Of a stretch of DNA of 64,000 nucleotides, positions 34,046 to 46,800 are shown piece by piece. This DNA comes from Agapanthus africanus. Taxonomy: Eukaryota; Streptophyta; Magnoliopsida; Asparagales; Amaryllidaceae. The first letter of the stretch is position 1, and each line of letters begins with the position of its first letter. The notes beneath the pieces are model-generated. The model ran no database searches. It had not been told where the DNA came from and saw only the letters and a program-made list of their open reading frames with translations. The stretch spans positions 293,780,044 to 293,844,043 of the forward strand of contig CM057337.1 in NCBI GenBank assembly GCA_030015575.1, written 5' to 3'. A program made the translations under genes and the position numbers.

Positions 34046-37000
34046 TAAGTATCATAAATGCAACACTATCCATCACCTGAACCAAAAATATATATGTAAA
34101 ACCTCTTCTTTAAAATAGCCGCGGAATACTTATGTCACGACAAAAAAGCACACGTGATAGTATGAACTATAATAGGTATCTTATTTAAGATATACGTCTT
34201 CTTGGTTTAGTAAAGAGTGATAAAAGGTTTACGGTTTAAAAGATCCTAGTGTCATATTAGACATGTCAAAATAATGAGACTATAGCTCGTTTTAGGATTC
34301 CTTTTTCAATGCACCAACTGGTAAAAACGTATTCAAATACTGTCCCCCGGATCAGTCCGAGTCGGCTAGAATAACGCACAACATAACTGTATACCTCGTA
34401 TGATAGAAACATATCAATATATGGATGTCCAGTATCGACACCTGAAATCAGAAATACTTCATGTCCATCAGCAACACGCAAATCCTCAAATCTCTCGTGT
34501 CCATCACCGACACGCAAATGCTGATATCGTCGACACCATCTCAACAGATGGTCGCTCCTCTATATCCCTGTCCCCGGTCAGTATCCTTTTGATATCCCCC
34601 GTGCTTAACTCTAGCTCCGGCCACTATCCCATGGATATCTGCAGTGCTCATATCCATCTTCGGTATCAAGTGTGCTCGCTTGGCTCCCCACCTCTAATGC
34701 GGTTTTCCTGCCCCTCGGTCTCGACCGGTTCCACCATGTATCCAACTGTATATCCCCCTACTAAGTCTGGATATCATAGAAATCCGTAACCGTACAGCCC
34801 TCCTCTCGGTTCGGAGAAAAACAAAACATAAAAACGACTCATAGTGGACATCAACGGAACATATCCAAAAATATCAAGTAAAGAATAAGAATAATCTCAT
34901 AGATCCTCTCGATGATATATTATATATATACATATATAACAGCGTCCTATACAACTAATATATATCATCGAAAGTAAAACATCCTGAAAACTCATAAGAA
35001 TTGAATACGAATACCCATGGTACTGGTATTCGCAAAACTCAGCAGATAATAAAGGTACAGTACTTAAATAAAGTCATATATACAACAACCGTAATGGTTT
35101 TACTGTGTCACGGCAATACTAATGATGCGTAGTGTAGCATACACGTCTGTGCTCGTGCAGCATGGCAATCATTAGTTTTTGGGCAAGTGTTATATAAGTG
35201 TATAATGCAGAAAGTAATTCTACCCATATCCGTAGCATATAAAACAATTCAGATTTTTCGGATACAGAGAATCAATATGCCTTATATCATCATAACATAC
35301 GCATCAGATGCTATAGCGGTCCTACAGTAGCATGGCAGTACCAATGAGGTGTAGTGTAACATTGCATCCGTGCTCGTGCAATATAATACTCTTTGGTAAT
35401 TGTGCAGTGTTCTATTAGTATTCATACTAAAGACAATCTATACGATCGATAAGCCTATGGCATAGTTAATAAACGTAATTTTACTGCTACGAGATATACC
35501 AGTAACTTTGAAAATGTAACGAAACGTTGGTTTTGAAATATGGAAGCTGCGTCAAGTTAAAATAGGTATTCTTTTTGGAAAATAGCATCACCTCCGTGTC
35601 ATTTATCATTTAAAATGGAAAACGAATCATTGGTTTTTAAAAGAGTATAGCTCACTCAAATATAACATCCTAAATCTGAATAATTCAATATTACACAAAT
35701 CGATAAGAAACTTGGCCGTATTCGGCATACTATCCTCATTACACAAGTACGGCATGATCTCTCATACAATATCCACATTATCTCAATATCCATATCGTAC
35801 GGATCTATCGTAACGTAGGTATGTCACAATAACCATGTATTAAACTATATGCACATGAATAACATACTAGATGAGAAATTATATTAAAATCCTTAAAAAA
35901 ATCATCAATAACAACAAACTAGATAGCATAACTATCGTAGTTAAATGGTTGCGGGGGTGGTATACGCCATCCACTCGACTTCCCCCGTAGAATTAAATAT
36001 ACTCACTAACTTGTCGAGCTCGTTAAATCGACGATTGCTTTGTCTGTCATATCTATCTTGGAAAGCTTCGCGATTGTACCTATAATTGTAGTTAAATCAT
36101 ATCGACGTAAATATCATATAAAAAACTAAAACAACGAGCTATGAACCGTAGGTTACAACCTACAGCTTACTTACTCCAAAAACGACAAGATATCCCTGTT
36201 GTTAACGTACGAACATCAACAAATCAGTGACGGCACAGAAATTCGAAAACCCGTATCGAAATATCAGAAACTTTAAGAAAACCCTTACTAGAACACACCC
36301 AGATTCCTCTGTATGAATACTGGGACAAATCAAACAATACTGTAGATCATAAAATAGCCAAATATACCTACAGAACAAAAACCAATGCAAAATCCATCAA
36401 GGGGCCCGGCCACGCCGGTCAAAAAGGTATTCTCGCCGAACGAATCTAGGAGATAGGTGCTCGGGATATAGGTATAGTCTCCTTGTGGTTTCATAATACT
36501 ATGGTCTTGTTAGTTTTTCTATTGGTTATACCTAGTGGTTCGAGATTCAATATTTGTACCACAAATATCACAAGTATTCTAATTTCTGATATTTGCCTAC
36601 AGAAAACAGATTTTGAACAAAACGATACATGCAAAGAGGAAGGAAATATACCTATGAAGAGGGTACACAAAGAAATCCAGCTCAAGGATTGTATGGTGGA
36701 AACTCCTAGGGGTAGTGGTGGCTCAAGCTTGAATTATGTACAACTTTGATGAAGGAAATCATTGCTTTTCTCTTGTGGTGATGAACACTTAGAACTTTTG
36801 GTGTTGGAGCTTGAAAACAGTATGTTTGTTCTGTTTAAGAAAACTAAAATAATTTCTAAGTGTTGTGATAAGAGAAGGTGGGAGGTGTTGTGTTTTGTGT
36901 AGAGAAAGCATGAGGTGTTAAGAGAGGATGAGGAGGTGGAGAGTGGTAATGTGGTGGTGTAATGTGAGAAGGGGGGAGGTGGAGCGATGTGAGCATGGAT

Positions 37001-37433
37001 GAAGGTGTGCTAGAGGTAAAGGTTTAATCCTTGGCTAACATATACCATACCCATTATTTAAAAGAAATAAGAAAGAAAAACAATCATTTTAAATAAGTGC
37101 CCTCAAAATCAATACATTTTACCAATAATTACCCCTTTCACATAAGTACCTTTATTTTATCACAATCTAAACTCTTTATTTTAAATTAATTAAAATACAT
37201 ATCATAGTACTTTAAGTACCATTATCTTAATATAACTTTCATGTCACGTTAAAATATTTAAAATATCACTTTTATGATATCACCATTTTTCTCCATATCT
37301 ACGAAAATAATCACATTTTTTGCGGATATAAATCCGATACCAAAATTCATATGTGATATCATTTTTGTAAATTCATTATATTCATATTTCAAAATTATAA
37401 ATTAATATTTATAACTTTTCCAAAATATTAAAA
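33292..37433 (-). repeat. Ty3-B 3' LTR (about 4.1 kb)
   Basis: Starts TGTCACGACCCGAATGGGG and pairs with the 5' LTR starting at 40047. The sequences are colinear over the first 700 bp with many substitutions, so the element is old. The right end is set by comparison with Ty3-C at the polypurine tract (near 37434-37448). The terminal CA is not clear, so the end is accurate to a few bases. It contains an (AT)n run at 34015-34042. Confidence 0.83.
34015..34042. repeat. (AT)n microsatellite
   Basis: An uninterrupted AT dinucleotide run in the Ty3-B 3' LTR. The equivalent place in the 5' LTR is where Copia-2 inserted (target TATAC), and its remains are seen at 61390-61412. Confidence 0.95.
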
Positions 37434-40030
37434 TATCCCCCTTAAAGAAATTAGGTCCCCGAATTTAAATTAAACCCGAATCTTAAAACATTTTTCTCAA
37501 TCCAATCAACTCAATTCAAAACAATTTGCCGGGGTGCAAATTTTAAAATGTATAGTCCGCTCAATATGACGAAACTCCGAAATCCCGCACGAGCTAAGAC
37601 GTAACATAACGCAATCTTGTGTGTGAAAACTCAAAAAGTTATATAAAACTCATATAATTATAACTCTAGCGGTTGTTATGAGAATTACACCAGTTATGAT
37701 ACTAAATTCCAATTATGAAAACCATTATATATGTCAAGTATACATTCCTTGCCACAGTCGTAGTGCAATATTGGTAGCACACGACCAACAGAAAATATAG
37801 AAATCAAATCTATAAAATATCCTATCAAGTGCAAAGCATGAAAACGAAATCAACCCTAACGGTTTTGCACGAAAATCCAAACCACATGCTACGGATGTGC
37901 ATGAAAACAAAATTAGCGCCAAGTGCAACGGGTGTGCACGAAACAATATCCACTGCATCAACTGTGCATGGAGCAAATATCAAGTGCGTCTAAAGTGCAC
38001 AAAATCAATCTCAGGTGCATCGAGTTGCATAAAACAAATCTCAAGTGCATCGGGGTGCACAAAATAAATCTCAAGTGCATCAGAGTGCACAAAATAAATC
38101 TCAAGTGCATCAGGTGCGCAAAACATCAAAACGTGCAACTGGTGTGCACCAAATCGTACAGAGTATACCTAGAGTGTATATATATATATATATTCTCTTA
38201 ATCATGTGCAACTGATATGCATGAAAATATCATTCTAGTGCATCTGGTGTGCACAACACTCCAATCGAGTGCAGTCACCCCGTACGGAAATCTCAAACAA
38301 GTGCACCTGGTGTGCACAAAACATCAATCAAAGTGCAATCACCGTGCACTGAAACGTCAAACAAGTGCACCTGGTGTGCACATAACGTTTGTGTGACCCT
38401 CAAAACCTCAAAATACATTGTCAAAATAACGGACGTCGAGTTGTCCTTTCTTCAATGTTGAAAACGAAATATTTGGATCATAAAAACGCAAATCGAAACA
38501 ATTGACATCGAAGTATATCTTCTTCAATGTCGAAAGGTGTCTACACACCCGAAACTAGCATACAAGGATTACTACTTGCTTTCTGCCACGGACTAGCGTT
38601 CTCTGTCTCTGAATTCTTGTTCTCCCCATAGATCACTAACGCCATGGCCTCATATACCCTCGACCGGTGACGAGCAATGACGCAATCAGTCTCATGCTGA
38701 TAATTCTCAAGACACTTCTTTGCCAAGTAGTCCAGTTCTCGCAATGCAACATGTCGACGACGGCGATCTCTAACCTCTGCGTGCGCACCAAACAACTGAT
38801 CCTGGGTCCAATCTTATATATTGTAAAATCCTGGAAAGAACCCATCAATTCTCCTGCTGACCTCATCTATCCAGCCTGCCCGGGACTAGCACTCATTAGT
38901 GAATGCACTTTCGTTTTGAAATAACTGCAATCTCATCAAGGCTTTCCTCTAAAAGTGTGGTCGTACACGCCTCTGCATATGCATAAAACATCCAGTATTG
39001 ACGGTGAAGAACAACTGCTTAGTGAGACTTTGCACCAATCTCCTGTTCCATTACTCTCTAATATCTGTCAAATAAAGAGTGTATCGCGATAGTCACGCGA
39101 ATTGCAAATCTTCGTGATGATCAAGCCCGGAGTCTTACAAAACTCGAAATATGAATACGGCATCTCTAACACTCTGTGGAATAATCTGGCTAGGCTCACC
39201 TTCGCGAACTCATCCTAATTCGTCGGACAATACGATCTCTCTCGAGTGACTTACATCAGGTCTGAGCAGAACCCATCAAAAGAAGCTAATCAACTTCACC
39301 GATTTCGTATCGGAGCGCCACAACGGATTAAATATCCTTGCCATCATACCCCTGAATGACTACAAATCCTCTGGTCCATCTATACTTGTAAACATCAACT
39401 ACTTTTAACTTCATGAATTCTGGAAGCAACACATCGACCATCTCAGCAACGATTGGTACCACTGTCTGAACAGTAGGTAACACAACGATCTTCGGAGTAG
39501 TATAAACATCAAGCCTCCAAGTCCGGCCGGTCTCCTGAAATGACCCGACCCTCTGGTGTGGATCCCGAAGAAACTCGCTTCAACATTAGAAACCCGATCA
39601 TATAAGGATAAACAACATATCCCTATGTCACTGGAATGTCACCCTGGTCAATCATCGTCCAAGACAAGTCTGCCCTGACCGTGTCTCTAATCGCAGCCCT
39701 CTCAGCTGGCGTAGACATGGCGACCGGAACAATCAACATGTATCGATAGGGATAGATCAACTGAACGAATAGAAGAAAAGATCTCAACATATATATCCTA
39801 AGGTAACTTAGGTGGAGTATCATATCGTAAATATGCCACGGAACATTTGTACGGTACATCACTCTACTTAGTACCTACTCCATCAACCAAGGTCATCATA
39901 TATAACAAAAGTTTGGGTATAAGACCCCCAAAGTCAAGTCTAATTCCTATAAGGTAAAGCCTAGGTAACAAAATTGTATGCCTAGACTCCATATAGTCAA
40001 ACCTAGCCTCGAACAAAGGTTAAACCAAAT
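37434..40030 (-). mobile_element. Ty3-B internal region, non-autonomous
   Basis: About 2.6 kb between the LTRs. It has a polypurine tract (sense AAGGGGGATATT) beside the 3' LTR, the palindrome array at 37850-38385, a stretch sharing phrases with Ty3-C (CTCTGTCTCTGA near 38603), and a primer site. No pol domain is seen. A sense-strand EFMKLK near 39400-39420 recalls the start of plant Ty3 gag but is not enough to call a gene. It must depend on enzymes of another element. Confidence 0.75.
37850..38385 (-). repeat. GTGCA...TGCAC palindrome array (Ty3-B)
   Basis: At least fourteen units. Two well-phased runs begin near 37984, 38014, 38044, 38074, 38104, 38133 and near 38207, 38237, 38269, 38302, 38332, 38363, a period close to 30 bp. 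A typical unit is AGTGCACCTGGTGTGCAC followed by an A-rich linker. The array starts about 420 bp from the 3' LTR, as in Ty3-C. Confidence 0.85.
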
Positions 40031-40042
40031 GCTCTGATACCA
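40031..40042 (-). other. Primer binding site, tRNA-iMet type (Ty3-B)
   Basis: Minus strand TGGTATCAGAGC, four bases from the LTR start at 40047, the same arrangement as Ty3-C. Confidence 0.9.
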
Positions 40043-40046
40043 ACTT

Positions 40047-40764
40047 TGTCATGAACCGAATGTGGCACGTGACCGGCACTTAAATCACGTGACATCTAAA
40101 GAAGTCGACGCGGTCCAAGTAAGCTGAAACCCGGAATCTAAACTCTTTTAGAAAATATTAGAGGTGAGGTTTAAATAGTCGTCAGATGGAATCAGTTTAA
40201 AATAAACATTTAAGTCTAACTAAGTATATTTGAAAGCATCTATGACGTTTTGAAATTCGACAGCACCTCCTTTATAACTTTTGAAAAAAACCTGAAACAA
40301 CATAATAATAAAAACAGCATCCCAATGGGAGCTAGCTTTCACGCCCAAACGGCGGAGTAACCAAGAAAACAATATACGACGCCCAACGGCGACGAAAAGA
40401 AAAGCGAAACAAACCAACAAGTATAAAAGAGTCGACTCCAACGAGTGCGATGCTCACAACAAACAAACTCTAAGTATCACTTATAAGATCATAATATATA
40501 AGTTCTAAGTCGATGGAGTTTTACTAGATACAAGAATACATAAATATACAAGTATGGGTATGAACAACATCAGCCCTACCAAAGCAATCACCGAGAAGAA
40601 GGGTGTGCCGCAATCTGCCGATAATCCGAGCGGTATAACCTGCAAGAAACTGTGGCACAACGGGGGTGAGTTGCCAACTCAGTGAATAAAAGTACATCAC
40701 AAGGTTGAAATCGAAATGCATAACGATACCTAAGTCATAAGTATATTATTATCATATTCTATAC
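40047..40764 (-). repeat. Ty3-B 5' LTR, first segment
   Basis: Starts TGTCATGAACCGAATGTGG and runs parallel to 33292-34010 of the 3' LTR. It is interrupted at 40764 by Copia-2 and resumes at 61390. The last five bases, TATAC, are the target duplication. Confidence 0.9.
40760..40764. repeat. Target site duplication of Copia-2 (left)
   Basis: TATAC, repeated at 61385-61389 just outside the other LTR end. Confidence 0.93.
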
Positions 40765-41438
40765 TGTAAGTACATGCTACCTCTCCCGGTACTTTCGGGA
40801 ATGCGGAATTTGGTAAAAAACGATTTTTACGGAGGTGGTAACATAGACCTAAAACCCGGATCTTGGTTAAACATCTATCTAGCAACCTAACTACGAGTTT
40901 CTAGCTACTCGGTTAGGGGGTTATACCTTGCTTTTCTTGAACTCCTTCGTCTTCAAACTCCGATGGTGGTCCGGATTGGCTTCTTCCCGTCGTCTCCGTA
41001 CGCCGAAGATAGATCCACCTGAAAGCTCCAACCTTTGGCTCCTTCTTCGTTCTTTGAAGAAACTAGTTCACTCGGTTTGCTAAACCTTGTGAACTAGAAT
41101 GAGTAGAGAATAGTTTGTGTGGGATTTTATCTATGGTTCTTGATTCTCAACTCATGAGATAAAAGAACCATAGATCAAAGAGAGGGAAAAAGAGCAAGAG
41201 GGTGAGAGCAAAAACAAGAGAGCTCAAGAACAAGAGAGAGAATGAGCAAGAAAGAATGAGCAACTCTTTTGTCTCTCACCCTCTCATAATCCAAAGTCAT
41301 GATAACTCATCATACTAAAAAAAGTCTTATGTGATGGTTGAAGCAACCATAACCATATCATTTCATGCACTCATTTTACACAAATGAGCAAGCAAACAAA
41401 AGTCTTTGCCATGAAATAATGGCTATAGTTATCATGAT

Positions 41439-41672
41439 GGTCAACTAGTCAAGCCTAGTCAACCGGTCAACAAAGTCAACAAGTCAACAAAAAGTCAACA
41501 AGTCAACAAGTCAACAAAAAGTCAACAAGTCAACAAAGTCAACAAAAGTCAACAAGTCAACAAAGTCAATCCTCCACAACCATGTCACTATAATACTTAA
41601 TTAATATAATAGTTAATCACATATCATATTCTCATTAGGGTTGAACAAAAAGTCAAATAGTCAACGGTCAAC
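41439..41672 (-). promoter_or_regulatory. W-box array in Copia-2 3' LTR
   Basis: On the sense strand about 18 TTGACY cores, 15 of them in a nearly regular GTTGACTT-type tandem. TTGACY is the known binding core of plant WRKY factors. The copy in the 5' LTR has two fewer tandem units. Confidence 0.6.
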
Positions 41673-41756
41673 TGTCAACAACCCTAATGAGAATCCGCTG
41701 CCTCTGTCTCCCTGTCAACTGTGCATACGCACCCGCATCCGCGTTCCGAGGAACAC

Positions 41757-41761
41757 GAATG
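41757..41761. repeat. Target site duplication of Copia-1 (left)
   Basis: GAATG, repeated at 51856-51860. The uninterrupted 5' LTR of Copia-2 has the single site near 60145-60149 (CACGAATGCACAC). Confidence 0.95.
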
Positions 41762-43788
41762 TGTAAGTCCGTGTTGCCCACCCCGGTGCTTACGGGGAGG
41801 CGGAAAACATAATAAAAATCGGATTTTTAATGACTTAGGCAACATCGACTATGCTTGTGAGGATCTTTGCTAAACATAAACTAGCTAACCCTAACTACAA
41901 AGTAGCTAAGTGAAGAAAGGTTATACCTTTGGTCTTTAGTCCTTCTCTCCTTGCTCCTAGGTATGGTAGAAAGAGTTCACCTTGCTTGTCTTCTCCCGTC
42001 AAAGAAGGATCCACTTGAAAGCCACCAATTTTAGCTTCAACTCCAAGCTAGGAGTAACTAGAGTGCAAGAAATGCTAAGACTTGAACCCTAGAAGTGAGA
42101 AGAGGAGATCAAGAGAGGGTTTTTCTCAAGCTTTTTGTTTCTCAACACATGAGAGGGAGAGAGCTTGAGGGAGAGGATGAGCAAGAGAGAGAAATAGAAT
42201 GAGAGAATGAGAAAATAGTGAGCCATTCTCACTAATATGTGAGGATAATTTTAATTAGATAATTAGCTTGAAAATTGTCATGATAAATCATGAATTGACC
42301 ATTATCATTTCATTTTTGCAAAGATCAAAGAGCATCTTCCAAATGAAATGATTATGGTCAAGTTGTCAACATGGTCAACAAGTCAATGAAGTCAAATTGT
42401 GAACAACAACCATGCACAATAATTAAGCTAATTATCAATTAACAATAATCCACACAAAATCAATAGGGTTAATAAAATGACAAAAGCCATTAACCCTAAA
42501 CAAGGTCCTCTCCCCCAATCTCAAGCAACTGTGCATACGCACCCGCATTCGTGATCCGAGGAACACGAACACAATGAGAAAAACCAATCTCAAATCATAT
42601 ACTAGGATCCGGCTTAAACCAAAGCCCGCTAGTATAAACTGTCCGGACAGCAAACGTGCACAAGTGCGCGGATGCGAACGAACCCTGTCGCAAAACCATG
42701 CGACCTCTACTCGTTTTGCCTAAAGGCGAATAGCTCTCTGTGTGGGACTCTAAAGACTCGACACTACGCTGGCAGTGGGTTTGACCACAGACCGCAAGCG
42801 GCACTAGCTGTACGTAACGGTCCCCAGGTAGATGTCGATAAGAAGACTGACGAGGTGAACCCCATCTGCACTCCTACTGAGCCTGTATGTGACAGTCTCC
42901 GTACAGTCCGGTCTGTTCGTCTGATACATCACATGGCGGGCCTAGGGGGGCGGTGAACGTCAGTCCCCTAATAGCGGTACAAGTCGTGTCGGAGTGTAGC
43001 CCAGAACACCCTGAGATAACACTGGAAACCTACCAGTATATCTCGCTTGCCCTGGCCAGGGACTACTCGTGTAATGGCTCTCCTAGACACAGCGCGATGT
43101 CAACCCCCAATACCGGGAGAGACGAATCCTGTCTAACCGTCACTGCCTCCAAGTGCTTCGGGACTGCACCCAAAAACTACCTGTTTGCACAGCTCCTTTG
43201 AGCCGTGGTAGGGTAGTAATCAAAGTGCAGTGGGAACACACTCGAGGCGAAGTGACAGTGTCAAGTCAGCGGACTAAGCTGTACTCATGTCACCTGGGAA
43301 CTGATAACTGACGATAGGTATATTACCAACCAACAGTTCCCGACGAGTCCTGTCCAGTGTACTCGTAACCTAACGAGCACCCGCATACTATCCCAAGTAC
43401 GACGTACTAACGGCTGTGGGACAGACCGTCTCCCACACTGGGATGAGAAGCGCATACGCTAGTCTACTCCGGAGTATCGATGCCCTGTCTCGATAGTCCA
43501 ACGACCAGGGACCTGTATAAGGATGTGCTTATAGATTACCCAGCTCCCACGAGTGCGAGCGCCATCACAACGCTGGTAATCAAGCAAAGATCCTAAGGGC
43601 TCTACTAATATGTATACCAGCAATATGCTAAAAGAAACACATGCACATATTAAAGCAGAGACAAACCAAGTAGCATACTACCATTTCGAGCAAGATTGTA
43701 TATACAACTGTGAATATCCCAAGCTTCCATCAAGTAATATACAAGCTAGTATGATACAGTAATGGCCTCTAGGGCATATACACTAACA
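41762..43788 (-). repeat. Copia-1 3' LTR
   Basis: 2027 bp, from TGTAAGTCCGTGTTGCCC to CATATACACTAACA. Nearly identical to 49829-51855. Four or five W-box-like cores lie around 42358-42401. Confidence 0.96.
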
Positions 43789-43802
43789 ATCTCCCACTTG
43801 CA
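43789..43802 (-). other. Polypurine tract (Copia-1)
   Basis: Sense TGCAAGTGGGAGAT, placed between the TAG stop codon of the polyprotein and the LTR with no base to spare. Confidence 0.93.
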
Positions 43803-46800
43803 CTAAGGCCATGTACTGGCGTATCGAAGACCTATCATCTCGATCAGCCGCTCGAACTGAGTCTGGGGCAAGGCCTTGGTGAATGGATCTGCTGTGTTAT
43901 CCTCTGATGCAACTCTCCGGACCTCGATCTCCTGGCGATCCACGATCTCCCTGATCAGGTGATACCGCCTTAAGATGTGTCTGGATTTCTGATGGGACCT
44001 GGGTTCCTTCGCTAAAGCTATAGCCCCGTTGTTGTCGCAATACAGAGGTATTGGGTCAACAATGGATGGAACCACCTGAAGTTCTTTCAAGAACTTCCTC
44101 ATCCAGACAGCTTCTTTTGCGGCATCAGATGCAGCGATGTATTCCGCTTCCATAGTCGAGTCAGCAACGGTTTCCTGTTTGGAGCTCTTCCAACACACCG
44201 CCCCTCCATTGAGGGTAAAGACAAAACCCGACATGGACTTGGAATCATCCTTGTCACTCTGGAAGCTGGAGTCAGCAAAGGCCTCAATCTGCAGGTCTTT
44301 TCCGCCATACACCAAGAACATCTCCTTAGTCCTTCTCAGGTACTTGAGAATGTTCTTTACTGCTATCCAATGTTTCTCCCCAGGGTTTGACTGATACCTG
44401 CTTACCACACTCAGTGCATAAGCCACATCCGGTCTGGTACACAACATCGCATACATTATAGAGCCTACCGCAGAAGCGTAGGGTATAATAGACATGCGAT
44501 CCCTCTCCAAATCAGTCTTGGGAGACATCTCTTTGGAGAGGGTGATCCCGTGACAAGCCGGTAGATTACCGCGCTTGGAATCTTCCATACCGAATCTCTT
44601 CAGTATGGTGTCGATGTACCTGGACTGCGAGAGTCCTAATATCCTCTTGGATCTGTCACGGTAGATCCGGATACCCAGAATGTATGAGGCATCACCCAGG
44701 TCTTTCATGGAGAACCTGTGTGACAAGAACCCCTTGACAGATTGTAGCATAGGAATGTCATTTCCTATTAAGAGAATGTCATCCACGTATAAAACGAGGA
44801 ATACTACAGTTCTCGCTACAAATCTACAATAGATGCATGGTTCATCTGGATTTTTGATAAAGCCAAATTCTTTGACCGTCTCATCAAAACAGATGTTCCA
44901 ACTCCGCGATGCCTGCTTGAGTCCATAAATGGACTTGAGCAACTTGCACACCTTTCCGCTGCTCCCACCCTGAATGAAACCCTCTGGCTGGTCCATATAG
45001 ACACACTCCTCTAAATGACCATTTAGAAAAGCTGTCTTTACGTCCATCTGCCAAATCTTATAATCGTGGAAAGCAGCGATGGCAAGAAGGATCCGAATGG
45101 ATTTCAGCATAACTACTGGAGAAAAGGTTTCGTCATAGTCCAAACCAGGTCGCTGACGAAAACCCTTTGCTACCAGTCTAGCTTTATAGGTCTCAACCTG
45201 TCCATCTACACCAATCTTCCTTTTGAAGATCCACTTGCATCCTACGGGTTTTACCCCGTCTGGAGCAATGTCCAACGTCCATACTTTGTTGGTGTACATG
45301 GACTCCATCTCGGTCCGCATTGCATCCAGCCATTTTACCGAGTCGACGCTCTGAATGGCTTGCTGGAAGCTAGTAGGCTCATCACAATCTAGGATGCAGT
45401 CCTCTCTATCCCCGTCAATGAGGAAACCGTAGTACCTCTCGGGCGGATGAGACTGCCTACTACTCCTGCGGAGTGGCATGGGAATGTCTTGTTCTTTCAA
45501 ACCTTCTGGTTCCTCTAAGCTTTCAGTGATGGTTTGTGGTTCTGGAATTTCTTCCAGTTCTACTGCGTTCCCGCTTATCTGATTTTCTAAAAACTCAGTT
45601 TCCAAGAAGCGGGCATGACGAGAAACAAGGACTTTTTGCTCCTCTGCGTAATAGAAGAGATACCCCTTGGAGTTCTTTGGGTATCCCACAAACTTGCACT
45701 GTACTGAGCGTGCCTCGAGCTTGTCCGCATGCTGCTTTTTTACAAAAGCTGGACATCCCCATGTCTTAAAGGATTTAAGACAGGGTTTCTTCCCACTCCA
45801 CATCTGATATGGTGTGGTAGGCACTGTTTTAGTAGGAACCTGGTTCAAGAGATGTGCAGCTGTTTCCAGTGCATAACCCCTGAAAGATCGCGGTAACTCA
45901 GCCTTACTCATCATGGACCGTACCATATCCAATAGGGTTCGGTTCCGTCTCTCCGATACACCGTTGTGTTGCGGAGTGTATGGAGGAGTAAGCTGAGAGA
46001 GAATTCCATTCTCTTTTAAGTAATTCAGGAATTCGGCACTTAAGTATTCTCCTCCTCGATCCGATCTTAGGATCTTGATACTTTTGCCGGTTTGTTTCTC
46101 CACTTCACTCTTATATTCCTGGAACTTTTCAAAGGCCTCGGACTTATGTTTCATTAAGAAGACATAACCGTACCTTGAAAAATCATCCGTAAAAGTAATG
46201 AAGTAAGAGTAACCGCTTCGCGCATGTGTAGACATTGGACCGCACACGTCACTGTGTACGAGTCCCAAGAGCTCGCTCGCTCTTTCTCCGTGTCCAGTGA
46301 ACGGAGCCTTTGTCATCTTTCCCATGAGACAAGATTCACAAGTGGCATAAGACTGATACTCGAACGGATCCAAGTATCCTTCTTTATGTAACTTAGTCAA
46401 CCGTGTCTCATTGATGTGACCTAGTCTACAATGCCACAAGAAAGCCTGATTAATATCTGGAGACTTTCTTTTATGTGTATTCTGGATATTGAAAACCTGT
46501 GGTTGGTTTAAAACGTAAATACCGTTGTTTAATGTACCTGACCCAATCAAAACTTGATTAAGGTGAATGTTCACTACATTACTTACAAATGCAAATTCAT
46601 AACCTTCTTTAGATAATAAAGATACAGAAATGATATTACAGGTTGCATTTGGTACATAATAACAACTACGCAAAACCAAAAAGTGTCCATCTGATAATCC
46701 CAGGTGATAGTCCCCCACGGCCTCTGCATCCATGCTAGCACCGTTCGCAACTCTGAGGGTCATGTCACCTGCCTTCAAAACTCTACGCTTTCTCAACGCC

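Larger units (their letters stand above)
40765..41761 (-). repeat. Copia-2 3' LTR, first segment
   Basis: Matches the 5' LTR from 59170 onward. Ends at 41761 in GAATG, the target duplication of Copia-1. It continues at 51861. Confidence 0.95.

Noticed and set aside
37850-38385. CRISPR-like appearance of regularly spaced short repeats
   Set aside because: Units are imperfect, spacers are A-rich linkers of about 12 bases, there are no cas genes, and the setting is a plant retroelement.
40031-40042. Possible tRNA gene pieces at the many GCTCTGATACCA sites
   Set aside because: Only the 12-13 bases complementary to the tRNA 3' end are present, always beside an LTR start; these are primer binding sites.
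42953-43201. An 82-codon ORF repeated almost unchanged at 1745-1993, 42953-43201, 51020-51268 and in part at 52295-52510 and 60584-60799
   Set aside because: It lies antisense within the U3 of the copia LTRs; its recurrence follows from the LTR copies, and the more diverged LTRs do not keep the frame.
45066-45392. ORFs on the plus strand opposite the Copia-1 and Copia-2 polyproteins (also 54355-54648, 56622-56948)
   Set aside because: They are antisense shadows of the conserved pol frame and appear in both elements only because pol is conserved.
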